Under the pieces are notes generated by a model. The model ran no database searches. It saw only the letters and a program-made list of their open reading frames with translations, and was not told where the DNA came from. From assembly GCF_001298445.1 (NCBI RefSeq), contig NZ_CP012036.1:1221091-1285090 (forward strand): 64,000 nt of DNA. Reading direction: 5' to 3'. The translations under genes and the position numbers were made by a program. Shown here piece after piece: positions 47,129 to 56,311 of this stretch (position 1 is its first letter; each line of letters begins with the position of its first letter). The DNA comes from Nostoc piscinale CENA21. GTDB taxonomy: Bacteria; Cyanobacteriota; Cyanobacteriia; Cyanobacteriales; Nostocaceae.

Positions 47129-47494
47129 TTAAGGAAAACCACAGCTATACCATTGTCCATTGTAGTAATAACCTTGTAATTTAACCTTTGGCGGGGTAAT
47201 ACTAGGCAAAATTCCTTGATTTTCTTGGCTAGATTTAACTTGACTTAGGTCGATTAAGAACTGTAATTGAAATGATTCTAGATCTGACAGACCATATTTT
47301 TCTAATAATTCAGCTAGTTTATCATGATTCAGATTACTGTATATTTCTTTGGATAACTCAGCGTGTAACTCTGGTAATATTTGCGAATCAATAACTGTTG
47401 GTTCTGTTTCTTGGGATTGCATAGATTTTGGTTGACCTTTTAATTTAGTAGACAAATGAATTTGGCTGTTTAGCATTGCTGAGTTAAAAGTCAC
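47129..47494 (-). CDS. Hypothetical protein
   Basis: 121 residues. Polar N-terminus (MTFNSAMLNSQIHLSTKLKG), a helical middle (PELHAELSKEIYSNLNHDKL, LEKYGLSDLESFQLQFLIDL) and an aromatic C-terminal tag (GYYYNGQWYSCGFP). No known domain recognised. The C-terminal aromatic/Gly segment suggests a recognition tail or a peptide-like maturation substrate, but this is only suggestive. Confidence 0.55.
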   Translation of the reverse strand: MTFNSAMLNSQIHLSTKLKGQPKSMQSQETEPTVIDSQILPELHAELSKEIYSNLNHDKLAELLEKYGLSDLESFQLQFLIDLSQVKSSQENQGILPSITPPKVKLQGYYYNGQWYSCGFP

Positions 47495-47660
47495 AAGCTT
47501 GAGGTGTGAACTTTTTCTCTCTATTTATAACTTCAGAGTGACTACGAAGAATTACGCATTGGTTAACAAAACTTCAGATTTTCCTCTATGAAATTACGCA
47601 AAAATTGTAGGTGGTATTTGCCCACCTACAACAATCTAGTTATTAACAGGATTGGCAAAA

Positions 47661-49241
47661 TTAAGCTTGCCGATATGCTCCTGGTTGCCCATTTTGGACA
47701 ACGAAGGAAGCTAGGGTGCTGATAGAAGCATTGGGATCAACAATGCTAGAAACTGCCCGATAATCACTTTGCCATTGTTTAGGAGTAACTTGGCAACGGA
47801 CGTAACCCCGGAATGCACCATCAAAAAACTTGGTATGAGGATTAGTTCTCAAGGCGGCTTGCACTGGTGCAATGAATGAGGTGGGGAAGTCTGAGGTGAT
47901 GGAAGTACCAACGAATTCAGTCGCTACGGTTACGGAAGCGGGATTATTAAAATCAAGTTTAATGTCGTGTACCCAACTGGAATGGATATCGCCTGTAATT
48001 ACTACAGGGTTAGAAGGTCGGCGATAGTTGAGATAGTTCACAATTCGATTACGTGCCGCTACATAGCCATCCCATTGGTCTACATTGAATAATCCAATCT
48101 CAGGACGGGCATCAAAATCAAATTGAGCAAACATTGTCTGTTGGGCAATAATATTCCAACAGGCGCGAGATAGGTCTAATCCGTTGAATAGCCAGCGTTC
48201 TTGCAGTGAGCCTGTCATTGTGGCATTTGCGTCAAAGGCTTGCACACAACGGGGCTTGAGTCCATCATTACAGGGTTGGTCTGTGCGATATTGACGAGTA
48301 TCTAAAACGTGGAACTGGGCTAAGTTGCCATAACTCAAGCGTCGATAAAGTTGCAGGTTCGCACCATTAGGAAATGAAGATAAACGCAATGGTATGTGTT
48401 CGTAGTAGGCTTTGTAGGCGTTAGCGCGACGTTGGGCAAAGACTTCTGGGTTGATGTTATCTTCGGAAATTAAGTTGGCGTAGTTGTTTTCTACTTCGTG
48501 GTCATCCCAGGTGACTATCCAAGGAAAGGCTGCATGAACCGCTTGTAAATTTGGGTCGGTTTTATAAAGGGCGTGACGGTTACGGTAGTCTGTCAGAGTC
48601 ATAATTTCTGGGCTATTATGCTGACGCGGCCCGCCTGTTTCTGGCCCGTACTCGTAAATGTAATCACCTAGATGTACAACTAACTCAATATCTTCTTCGG
48701 CTAGATGGCGGTAGGCGGTGTAAAAGCCATTTTGCCAATCTTGGCAAGAAACAAAGGCGTAGTTTAGTTGTCTGATGTAACTATGAAAGGCTGGCGCTGT
48801 GCGAGTCCGACCAATGGGGCTAAGTTCATTACCAACGCGAAACTGATACCAATACCAACGGTTAGATTCTAAGCCTTGAACATCAATATGTACTGAATGG
48901 GCTAAATCTGCGATCGCTAAAGTTTTACCACGTCGGACAACTTTTCGCATCTTCTCATCTAGGGCGACTTCCCAATGTACCACCACGTTTCTTGATGGCA
49001 TTCCACCGCCATTTAAGGGGTCTGGTGCTAACCTTGTCCATAACACCACACTATCTGGTAATGGGTCGCCAGACGCTACACCCAAAGTAAAGGGATAGCT
49101 AGAAAATCTCGATGTTGCTAATGCTGGTTCCCATTGGCTGGTTAATGCTAAACCTGTAAAAAATCCCGCACCCAGTAAAACACTCCGCCGTTTATAACGA
49201 TTTGATAAGAGGCGATCGCAATTGATAAAATCCATATCCAC
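47661..49241 (-). CDS. phoD: PhoD-type alkaline phosphatase
   Basis: 526 residues. Twin-arginine-like N-terminus (RYKRRSVLLGAGFFTGLALT). PhoD signatures: FTLGVASGDPLPDSVVLWTR at the N-terminal beta domain, LNYAFVSCQDWQNGFYTAYR, LVVHLGDYIYEYG, WDDHEVENNYA and VITGDIHSSWVHDI, which are the metal ligands of the calcineurin-like fold. PhoD is a Fe3+/Ca2+ phosphomono- and diesterase active in the periplasm. Four phased Pho-box-like repeats (49275-49315) lie 33 bp upstream of the start codon. Confidence 0.93.
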   Translation of the reverse strand: MDMDFINCDRLLSNRYKRRSVLLGAGFFTGLALTSQWEPALATSRFSSYPFTLGVASGDPLPDSVVLWTRLAPDPLNGGGMPSRNVVVHWEVALDEKMRKVVRRGKTLAIADLAHSVHIDVQGLESNRWYWYQFRVGNELSPIGRTRTAPAFHSYIRQLNYAFVSCQDWQNGFYTAYRHLAEEDIELVVHLGDYIYEYGPETGGPRQHNSPEIMTLTDYRNRHALYKTDPNLQAVHAAFPWIVTWDDHEVENNYANLISEDNINPEVFAQRRANAYKAYYEHIPLRLSSFPNGANLQLYRRLSYGNLAQFHVLDTRQYRTDQPCNDGLKPRCVQAFDANATMTGSLQERWLFNGLDLSRACWNIIAQQTMFAQFDFDARPEIGLFNVDQWDGYVAARNRIVNYLNYRRPSNPVVITGDIHSSWVHDIKLDFNNPASVTVATEFVGTSITSDFPTSFIAPVQAALRTNPHTKFFDGAFRGYVRCQVTPKQWQSDYRAVSSIVDPNASISTLASFVVQNGQPGAYRQA

Positions 49242-49274
49242 CCTTAATGAATTTGCTGTATAAATGCGATGAAG

Positions 49275-49315
49275 TTATCAACCGACAATCAAGCGGAGAT
49301 TAAGAAGATATTAAA
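49275..49315 (-). promoter_or_regulatory. Four-unit phased Pho-box array upstream of phoD
   Basis: On the minus strand four 8-bp units, TTTAATAT, CTTAATCT, CTTGATTG and GTTGATAA, start exactly 11 bp apart (plus-strand spans 49308-49315, 49297-49304, 49286-49293, 49275-49282). An 8-bp repeat with 3-bp spacer is the SphR/PhoB binding geometry. The divergent decarboxylase gene (ATG 49346) shares this region. Confidence 0.75.
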
Positions 49316-49345
49316 AGTATGAAGTGTGAAGTCTGAAACTTATTC

Positions 49346-50801
49346 ATGCCTAATCAATACCAAACACCTTTATTAGATGCGCTCAAAGCTTGTACAATTA
49401 AGCCTCATGCGCCGTTTTACACTCCTGGACATAAGCGGGGTCAAGGAATATCGCCAGTATTGGCTGATTTACTGGGTGAAAAGTTATTTCGGACAGATTT
49501 AACCGAATTAGCTGAGTTAGATAGTTTGTTTTCTCCCCAAGGTGTAATTCAAGCCGCCCAAGCATTAGCAGCAGAGGCGTTTGGTGCTTCACAAACATGG
49601 TTTCTTGTCAATGGTTCTACTTGTGGCATTGAGGCAGCAATTCTCGCTACTTGTGGTACAGACGATAAAATCATTTTGCCGCGCAATGTGCATTCTTCAG
49701 CGATCGCGGGTTTAATTCTTTCTGGTGCGATCCCAATTTTTATCAATCCTGAATATGACTCGGTTTTTGATATTGCCCACAGTATCACGCCCGAAGCTGT
49801 CGCAACTACCTTACAACAGCATCCCGATACCAAAGCGGTGTTGATAGTGTATCCCACATATTACGGTGTTTGTGGAGATTTAGGTGCGATCGCCAACATT
49901 ACCCATCAATATAATATTCCTTTGTTGGTTGATGAAGCCCACAGCGCACATTTCGCTTTTCATCCTGAATTACCTACCCCAGCTTTAGCCGCAGGTGCAG
50001 ATTTAACTGTGCAGTCAATTCATAAAGTTCTTGGTGCGATGACACAAGCATCGATGCTGCATATTCAAGGACAGAGAATAGATAGCGATCGCATTAGTCA
50101 AGCTTTGCAACTAGTTCAGTCTACCAGTCCGAGTTACATACTTTTAGCTTCGTTAGATGCTGCACGTCAACAAATGGCGCTGAATGGTGAACAACTCATG
50201 TCACGGACTTTGCAACTTGCAGATATAGCCAGGAACAAAATCAGTCAAATTCTCGGTTTATCAATTTTGTCGCCACAATTATCACCTGGTTTTCGGGAAT
50301 TAGATAGAACTCGGTTGACAATTAACGTCAGTAAATTAGGTTTAACTGGGTTTGAGGCGGAGGAAATTTTAGATGAAAAGTTGGGGGTAACTGCGGAATT
50401 TTCTTCCTTACATAATTTGACTTTTATTATTAGTTTGGGAAACACAATCAACGATATTGAGCAATTAATTACAGCTTGCCAAATTCTTGCCGAAAAGTAT
50501 CACCGTCACAGAATCTTGATTAAGACTCCAATTGAGCAGAATTTTGCTGAGTACAAGGTGCAGGTATCTCCCCGGACAGCGTTTTTTTGCCCCTAGTGAA
50601 ACTTTATCAATAGAACAAACAATTGATCGCATTTGTGCCGAAATTGTCTGTCCTTACCCTCCGGGAATCCCCGTTTTAATGCCAGGAGAAATAATTACTA
50701 AAGCAGCTTTAGCATATCTGCAACAAATTCAAGCAATGGGCGGGATAATCAGTGGATGTGCAGATTCAAGTTTGCAAACTTTAAAAGTTGTTAAAAATTA
50801 A
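49346..50801 (+). pseudogene. Orn/Lys/Arg decarboxylase family protein, frameshifted in a T7 run
   Basis: PLP-dependent fold-type I enzyme. The N-terminal part has ALKACTIKPHAPFYTPGHKR and RTDLTELAELDSLFSPQGVI; the PLP-binding Lys is in TVQSIHKVLGAMTQASMLH, and the Asp in LLVDEAHSAHFAF. The first frame ends at TAG 50594 after VSPRTAFFCP. The T7 run (50582-50588) should be T6, giving SPRTAFFAPSETLSIEQTID and the final domain to 50801 (CPYPPGIPVLMPGEIITKAA), which is typical of the family C-terminus. It makes a polyamine or cadaverine precursor; arginine versus lysine preference cannot be told. The gene is divergent from phoD. Confidence 0.85.
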
Positions 50802-50894
50802 GGTGCTGCTCCATCAAAAAAGTTGAAATGAAAAAACTGTAGCTACTGCGGATGATTTGGGAATACTCAACTAGAGTGGGTGTGAGGTCAGTAA

Positions 50895-52013
50895 GTGGTA
50901 GAAGAACGCGCATATTGGTTAGCTTGGGGGCAAATTTCGGGAATTGGCCCAGTTTTATTGCAACGTTTAAAACAGCATTTTGGTAGTTTATCTACAGCTT
51001 GGGAGGCTAGTAAAGCTGAATTAGGGGAAGTTGAGGGTTTTGGTTTGCAAACTTTGGGCAAAGTAATCAAAATGCGATCGCAATTACATCCAGAACAATT
51101 ACTTACCCAACACCAGCAAGAAAACTCGCATTTTTGGACACCAGCCGATGCTGAATATCCCCGCTTATTACTAGAAACACCTAGTCCGCCGCCTGTTTTG
51201 TATTATCGGGGTGAAGTTGATTTAGCTGAAAACTTCGGGCAAAAACCGATGGTGGGAATTGTTGGGACTCGTCAACCTTCGGAGTATGGGATTCGTTGGA
51301 CTCGTCAAATCAGCACAGCTTTGGCGAAAAATGGCTTTACCGTGGTTTCTGGGATGGCGGAGGGAATTGACACCGAAACCCACAGCGCCACAATCAAAGC
51401 TGGCGGACGTACACTCGCTGTTTTAGGAACGGGTGTAGATGTGATTTATCCCCACAAAAACCGAGATTTGTACAAGCAGATTTTAGGCGCAGGTTTAGTT
51501 TTAAGTGAATATCCCGCCAAAACCCCACCTGACCGGACTCATTTTCCGCGACGTAATCGAATTATTGCCGGCTTAAGTCGGGCAATTTTAGTGATGGAAG
51601 CGCCTTTAAAATCTGGTGCGTTGATTACTGCTACTTACGCCAACGATTTTGGCAGAGATGTTTATGCACTACCAGGAAGATTAGATGATTATCCATCCCA
51701 AGGTTGTTTAAAGTTAATTTCCCAAGGTGCTTCGATAATTTTTCGAGAATTAGATGAACTATTAACTTTGTTGGGAGCTGTCCCCAAATTAGATACAGTC
51801 ACACCTTCCCCAAGCCCAGAACCGTTGAGTTTACCGAATTTATCACCACAAATGCAACAAATAATTGATGCGATCGCCTGTAATACTTTACCCTTTGATG
51901 CGATCGTCCAAACAACCGGCATTCCCGCTAGTTCTGTTTCTGGTTTGTTATTACAACTCGAACTCATGGGTTTGGTTTCCCAACTCCCTGGAATGCGCTA
52001 TCAAAAAATGTAA
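50895..52013 (+). CDS. dprA: DNA-processing protein DprA
   Basis: 372 residues from GTG 50895 (MVEERAYWLAWGQISGIGPV). The N-terminal helix-hairpin region is followed by the Rossmann-like DprA domain: MVGIVGTRQPSEYGIRWTRQ, TVVSGMAEGIDTETHSATIK and GGRTLAVLGTGVDVIYPHKN, then FPRRNRIIAGLSRAILVMEA and the ssDNA-binding face. A C-terminal winged-helix segment (NTLPFDAIVQTTGIPASSVS) completes it. DprA loads RecA on incoming single-stranded DNA in natural transformation. Lies 93 bp after the decarboxylase. Confidence 0.95.
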   Translation: MVEERAYWLAWGQISGIGPVLLQRLKQHFGSLSTAWEASKAELGEVEGFGLQTLGKVIKMRSQLHPEQLLTQHQQENSHFWTPADAEYPRLLLETPSPPPVLYYRGEVDLAENFGQKPMVGIVGTRQPSEYGIRWTRQISTALAKNGFTVVSGMAEGIDTETHSATIKAGGRTLAVLGTGVDVIYPHKNRDLYKQILGAGLVLSEYPAKTPPDRTHFPRRNRIIAGLSRAILVMEAPLKSGALITATYANDFGRDVYALPGRLDDYPSQGCLKLISQGASIIFRELDELLTLLGAVPKLDTVTPSPSPEPLSLPNLSPQMQQIIDAIACNTLPFDAIVQTTGIPASSVSGLLLQLELMGLVSQLPGMRYQKM

Positions 52014-52014
52014 G

Positions 52015-52070
52015 AATTCAGAACTCAGGAGTCAGAATTCAGAATGATTCATTCAAAATTCTGAATTCTG
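52015..52070. repeat. GAATTCTGA dispersed repeat
   Basis: Multiple forms of GAATTCAGAACTCAGGAGTCAGAATTC and their complements sit between the convergent dprA and DUF2269 genes and can fold into a weak hairpin. Same family as 18519-18551. Confidence 0.55.
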
Positions 52071-52081
52071 ATTTCCGACAC

Positions 52082-52630
52082 TTAATTTACTTTCGTCTCA
52101 GTTTTTAAAGCCGGAGATGCTTCTGCGGATTTGATAATTCTTCTACCCCAAGGTTTCAGTACGGAAACGGCAATAATCGCAAGTATAAAGCAAGTTTGAA
52201 TAGCACCACCGATTAAAACACCTTTGATATCAAAATTGTACAGAGGATTACTCAAGGCTTGCGATCGCTCAACATCTGAAATACTAGTAGCAGCATTCAA
52301 CCAAGGCCCTAACCACACAGTTCCAGTTGTAATCAAAGTCACTGTCGCAACCCATTTGAAGATTACCCAATAATGTTTGAAAAATCCCCAAATAGTTAGC
52401 CAGCAAAGCAGTCCACCAGTCAGTAAAGACAGGTTCGCAGAGGGAATAATCACAAAATCATCAAGCAATTTCAAAGCAGCATTAACCGCATACAATTCAT
52501 CACCGTTAGTAGTATGACTATTTTTTAAGGCGATCGCTATCATGCTCAACGCTGTACCAAACCAAATACTACCAAATGCAACATGGGCTGAAAGTAACCA
52601 GTTTTTTTGTTTAACGTTGAGCTTGGGCAT
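52082..52630 (-). CDS. DUF2269-like integral membrane protein
   Basis: About 182 residues from ATG 52630 (MPKLNVKQKNWLLSAHVAFG); an upstream ATG at 52648 is possible. Four membrane helices: LLSAHVAFGSIWFGTALSMI, NLSLLTGGLLCWLTIWGFF, VIFKWVATVTLITTGTVWLG and VLIGGAIQTCFILAIIAVSV. The His in helix 1 and the basic C-terminus are as in DUF2269 proteins, whose function is unknown; some relate to haem-copper-like membrane proteins. Confidence 0.75.
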   Translation of the reverse strand: MPKLNVKQKNWLLSAHVAFGSIWFGTALSMIAIALKNSHTTNGDELYAVNAALKLLDDFVIIPSANLSLLTGGLLCWLTIWGFFKHYWVIFKWVATVTLITTGTVWLGPWLNAATSISDVERSQALSNPLYNFDIKGVLIGGAIQTCFILAIIAVSVLKPWGRRIIKSAEASPALKTETKVN

Positions 52631-52648
52631 AAAATCTCCAAATTCCAC

Positions 52649-53019
52649 TATTTTTGGTGCATAATTGCTATCTGCGTCTAGATTTTATCAACCTATTTGC
52701 CACAGTAGTTCAGATGAAGACACTACAAGACAATATCATCAATTGTAAAGAAAGATTACAGTTAACGTAATTATTACTTAACGTGCAGTATTTAATGACA
52801 AACCACAAACATACAGCAGAATTCAAAATCACAATCGTCCTCTATCTCAATTCGAGAACTAAACTTTGTACTTCAGTCACTTATCATCTGCTGTAAATTA
52901 CTGCTACTTCCGAATCAAATGAGATTCTGAGAAGTTATTAGTTATCTCATCTTATCTTTCTCAGGCGTGTTCTGATTCATCAGCACACCCGCAATTTGTA
53001 CTGTTTATCAAGCACAAAC
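52649..53019. other. Intergenic region upstream of the DUF1350 gene
   Basis: 371 bp, AT-rich. An imperfect hairpin around GGCGTGTTCTGA (52965-52992) is the only structure noted; no gene or promoter motif is convincing. Confidence 0.45.
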
Positions 53020-54094
53020 ATGAAGAATTTAAAATTGAGATTTCAACCAGTTTCTTTTAGCTGGGTAGCACTACATCCCCAACCTAAAGGCGTAATTCAA
53101 TTCATTGGTGGAGCTTTTTTCGGCACATTTGGGCCAATGTTTTTTTATCGCTATTTGCTGGAATGCTTGTATAAGCAAGGCTATACAATTATTCTCTTGC
53201 CATTCAACTTTACTTTTGACCATTATAGGGAGTCAGGATTTCTCATTCGAGAACAATATAAGCTCATACCAGAACTAGTCAGAATGGCAGAAGTAGCAGG
53301 TTATGACTATAAAATATATCTAGATGATTCTAACTTTTCTTGGATAGGTCACAGTATTGGTTGTAAGTATATTGCTCTTTTAGAAGCTTTTAGTGCTTTA
53401 CCTAAAGAGCCAGAAAAAATAGAAGCTTTTGTTTGGGAAATAATCAAAGAAACTTCAGGAAATTTATCCCCAGAAAAACAAGCTAAAAAAAGTTCAAAGT
53501 ATCGTCAATGATTTATTAAACCTAATTCGTGACTTAGAAAAGCAACGTACCAATGCTAAAGAATTAACTTCCTATTATGTTAATCAAGATATAGACCAGA
53601 ACCAAACATATTTTGATTCATCGAATGTCAAGATTAACAGTCTTTTTATTAAAAGCCAAGCATCTCTATTATTAGCACCAGTTAATACTGGACTAGACAG
53701 CGCAATTAAACCCAAAGCCTTAGCAGATTTTATTATCAGTCTTGGTTTTAACGTTAAACCAACTCCCCAAGAAACCGAGGCTTTAATTAAAAACAGTAAT
53801 TTATTTAATTTGCTGGGTTTAGTTTATTTTCCTTTAGATAACATTGGCAAATCTACAAGGGAATGGTTCTATAATAGCTTGCAAAAGCCACCAGAAAATT
53901 TCCGCGCCAAACTCCAGGGTGGACATTTAAGACCTTTAGGAATCCGTATCGGTGATTTAGTTTTCAATTTTCCAGATACTCTTTCTGTACCACCTATTGA
54001 AGCCGTCAACAAAAGAAATGCCGAATTTGAAGCGCCTGTGCTGAAATTACTGGCGACTTTAGAACAAAAGCGCCAAGAAATGCAGAAAAAATAA
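53020..54094 (+). pseudogene. DUF1350 family protein, frameshifted in an A7 run
   Basis: From ATG 53020. The first part (WVALHPQPKGVIQFIGGAFF, FHYRYLLECLY-like helices, SFNFTFDHYRESGFLIREQY, WIGHSIGCKYIALLEAFSAL) is the DUF1350 alpha/beta-hydrolase-like core, with GHSIGCKY resembling a nucleophile elbow. The first frame ends after SPEKQAKKSSKYRQ. With A6 instead of A7 (53485-53491) it reads KQAKKVQSIVNDLLNLIRDL and stays open to 54094, whose end has ENFRAKLQGGHLRPLGIRIG and FPDTLSVPPIEAVNKRNAEF. The family is widespread in cyanobacteria and plastids; function unknown. Confidence 0.8.
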
Positions 54095-54112
54095 TGTAAG
54101 TATCGAAATACT

Positions 54113-54177
54113 ATTGGTATTGTTGAGTGTGGGGATAATTTTTTGCATCGGTTCACACTGCTTTCAGCAATACCAAT
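54113..54177. repeat. Inverted repeat downstream of the DUF1350 gene
   Basis: ATTGGTATTG (54113-54122) and CAATACCAAT (54168-54177) are exact inverted repeats around 45 bases. It may act as a terminator of the DUF1350 transcript. Confidence 0.5.
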
Positions 54178-54195
54178 AAATAATCTATCTTATTT

Positions 54196-54230
54196 CCCTT
54201 GTCTCCCTTGTCCTCCTTGTCTCCCTCATC
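54196..54230. repeat. CCCTTGTCTCC dispersed repeat
   Basis: Tandem CCTTGTCTCCCTTGTCCTCC units, the complement of the purine-rich repeat at 21720-21795. Non-coding. Confidence 0.5.
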
Positions 54231-54429
54231 ACCCCTATTAATTCTACATACCTACACCCATTCTCAAAAAACAGTAAGTCCTGACAATTATTGGATTTGC
54301 TAGGAGTCTGTACTGAAAAATAGCGTTGAAGTCTAATGATTTTTCCCTCTGTGGAACAGGCAGGCAGGTTTACAATATTAGAAAAAACTTGATTGCAAAC
54401 CTCAAACAGCCGTGAACCAAAACGGGGCA

Positions 54430-54981
54430 ATGCCACAAAGTCGTGAAACCTCCTACTATTCTTTATTAGGACTGCATCCCTCAGCATCGGTAATCGACAT
54501 TCGCCGTGCTTATCGGGAACTGAGTAAACGCTATCATCCTGACACTACAGAATTACCTGCGTCCCTTGCTACTGCTAAATTTCAGCAAATTAATGAAGCC
54601 TACGCCACTTTAAGCCATCCAGACAGGCGACTCAGCTATGATTTGAAAATTGGTTATTCCCGCTTTGGTGTAATTCAAGCGCCTGCGGATTTGCATCGTC
54701 CGGTGCGTTATTCTTATGATTACTCGAAATCGGCTTACCTGGATGCCAGCGATCGCCCCCTTTCTTCTGGGGAAATTTTTGCTTTATTTATTCTGGGGCT
54801 GACTTTTGTGGGATGTTTATTACTGGCGATCGCCATTGGCTTCGCTCGTGGTGAAGCAGCTTTTCAAACTCAATCACCCCAACTAACCCCAAAACAGCAA
54901 ATATCTTCCCTCTCCCAATTCCCTAGTTCTGGGGAATTGCCAAACTATAACTTTCCCTTCTTCAAATCAACCATTTCTTAA
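54430..54981 (+). CDS. J-domain (DnaJ-like) membrane-anchored protein
   Basis: 183 residues from ATG 54430 (MPQSRETSYYSLLGLHPSAS); an upstream GTG 54412 is possible. The J domain includes the HPD motif in RELSKRYHPDTTELPASLAT and ends AYATLSHPDRRLSYDLKIGY. A linker leads to one C-terminal membrane segment (IFALFILGLTFVGCLLLAIA). Membrane-anchored J proteins recruit DnaK to particular sites. The DUF3143 gene follows after 19 bp, so the two are probably co-transcribed. Confidence 0.88.
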   Translation: MPQSRETSYYSLLGLHPSASVIDIRRAYRELSKRYHPDTTELPASLATAKFQQINEAYATLSHPDRRLSYDLKIGYSRFGVIQAPADLHRPVRYSYDYSKSAYLDASDRPLSSGEIFALFILGLTFVGCLLLAIAIGFARGEAAFQTQSPQLTPKQQISSLSQFPSSGELPNYNFPFFKSTIS

Positions 54982-55000
54982 CGCACCATCTCAAATTCTT

Positions 55001-55273
55001 ATGTCTCTTCTGCCAGCAGATACTCCTTTATATAATCATCCTCTGCCACAAATTGAGCAATGGTTAAAAGACCAAGGTTGTCAACAAGATGAAACACAAC
55101 TTCATTGTTGGCGCGTGCAAAGACCTGATTGGCAAGCTGAACTTTGGCTAGATATTGAACAAATCGTAGTGAGATATCTTGAAGCTGGAGAAAATCGCCA
55201 AGAAATTCAACGCTCATTCAAGTATTCTCTCAGCCGGGAAGATATTGAACAAGCTGTGTTTTCTGGCCCGTGA
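55001..55273 (+). CDS. DUF3143 family protein
   Basis: 90 residues, all DUF3143: LYNHPLPQIEQWLKDQGCQQ, HCWRVQRPDWQAELWLDIEQ, VVRYLEAGENRQEIQRSFKY, SLSREDIEQAVFSGP. The family is cyanobacterial, small and soluble, and is commonly found beside a J-domain gene as here. Function unknown. Confidence 0.85.
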   Translation: MSLLPADTPLYNHPLPQIEQWLKDQGCQQDETQLHCWRVQRPDWQAELWLDIEQIVVRYLEAGENRQEIQRSFKYSLSREDIEQAVFSGP

Positions 55274-55349
55274 ACTGGTGAGTGGTAAGAGGAAACGGGG
55301 CAGAGGGCAGGGAGAAGAGGAAAAATCTCTCCCTTTACCCTATGTACCC

Positions 55350-55498
55350 AGGACTTACGCACCAAGATTGTCTATGAAGATTGGGTGTAAGGGTGTAAGG
55401 GTGTGTGGCGGAAGGGTTTTAGATACATACACCCCTATACCCTGTACCCCTACACCCTCGCCAAAACCCTTGATTTTTCGTTTTTATGCGTAAGTCCT
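55350..55498. mobile_element. MITE-like element with AGGACTTACGCA terminal inverted repeats
   Basis: AGGACTTACGCA (55350-55361) and TGCGTAAGTCCT (55487-55498) are exact inverted repeats bounding 149 bp. The interior is composed of GGGTGTAAGG / CCCTACACCC-like facing arms and has no gene. The related element at 9479-9601 has the same ends. It sits between the DUF3143 and uppS genes. Confidence 0.65.
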
Positions 55499-55561
55499 AG
55501 TATCTTGTCTCCCTTGTATCTTCTTTCACTAATACCTATTCCCCATTCTCTACTCCCTTTG

Positions 55562-56311
55562 TTACACTTTCCCAAATCTCCGGTCGCGTTGCTGATAAGC
55601 ACACAAAGCCCGGTGAAATTCAGCCCGGTCAAAATCCGGCCAAAGCGTATCAGTAATGTAAATTTCTCCGTAGGCCATTTGCCAGAGGAGGAAATTAGAA
55701 AGGCGCATTTCACCGCTAGTACGGATTAATAAATCAGGGTCATCAATTCCGGCTGTGTACAGATGACTTTCAAAGACCGCTTCATCGATTTCATCTGGTT
55801 TGAGGATACCTTGCTCGACTTTTTGGGCGATCGCTCGACAAGCTTGTAAAATTTCCTGTCGTCCGCCATAATTAGTTGCCACAGAAAATTTAATACTGCG
55901 ATTATTCTTGGTAGCTTCCATTGAACGGGTAATTTCTGCTTGCAGCGACCTTGGTAAAGCCTGCAAATTTCCTACAAACTGAATTTGCACATTTTCCTCA
56001 ACCATTTCCCGCAGTTCTTGACGTAAAACTACTTGGAATAAAGTCATCAAAAAATCTACTTCTTCCTGCGGTCTTTTCCAGTTTTCCGTGGAAAACGCAT
56101 AAGCTGTCAGTGCCTCAATTCCCCAATCTTTGCAACAACGCAGCAAATCTTTCAAAGCATCGACACCACGCTTATGTCCCATAATTCGCGGTAAGCCTTG
56201 ACGTTTAGCCCATCGACCATTGCCATCCATAATCACCGCAACGTGTTTGGGCAGTAGTTCCCGTTTCAAGTCGGGAGGCAAATATAGCAGTTCAGTTTGT
56301 TGTACAGTCAT
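55562..56311 (-). CDS. uppS: Isoprenyl transferase (undecaprenyl diphosphate synthase)
   Basis: 249 residues. Family motifs: HVAVIMDGNGRWAKRQGLPR (catalytic Asp29 and phosphate-binding Arg), GHKRGVDALKDLLRCCKDWG, AYAFSTENWKRPQEEVDFLM, and the C-terminal DPDLLIRTSGEMRLSNFLLW followed by YGEIYITDTLWPDF. It makes the polyprenyl carrier for peptidoglycan and surface glycans. The ATG overlaps the stop codon of the upstream cdaA gene by four bases (56308-56311), indicating translational coupling. Confidence 0.95.
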   Translation of the reverse strand: MTVQQTELLYLPPDLKRELLPKHVAVIMDGNGRWAKRQGLPRIMGHKRGVDALKDLLRCCKDWGIEALTAYAFSTENWKRPQEEVDFLMTLFQVVLRQELREMVEENVQIQFVGNLQALPRSLQAEITRSMEATKNNRSIKFSVATNYGGRQEILQACRAIAQKVEQGILKPDEIDEAVFESHLYTAGIDDPDLLIRTSGEMRLSNFLLWQMAYGEIYITDTLWPDFDRAEFHRALCAYQQRDRRFGKV

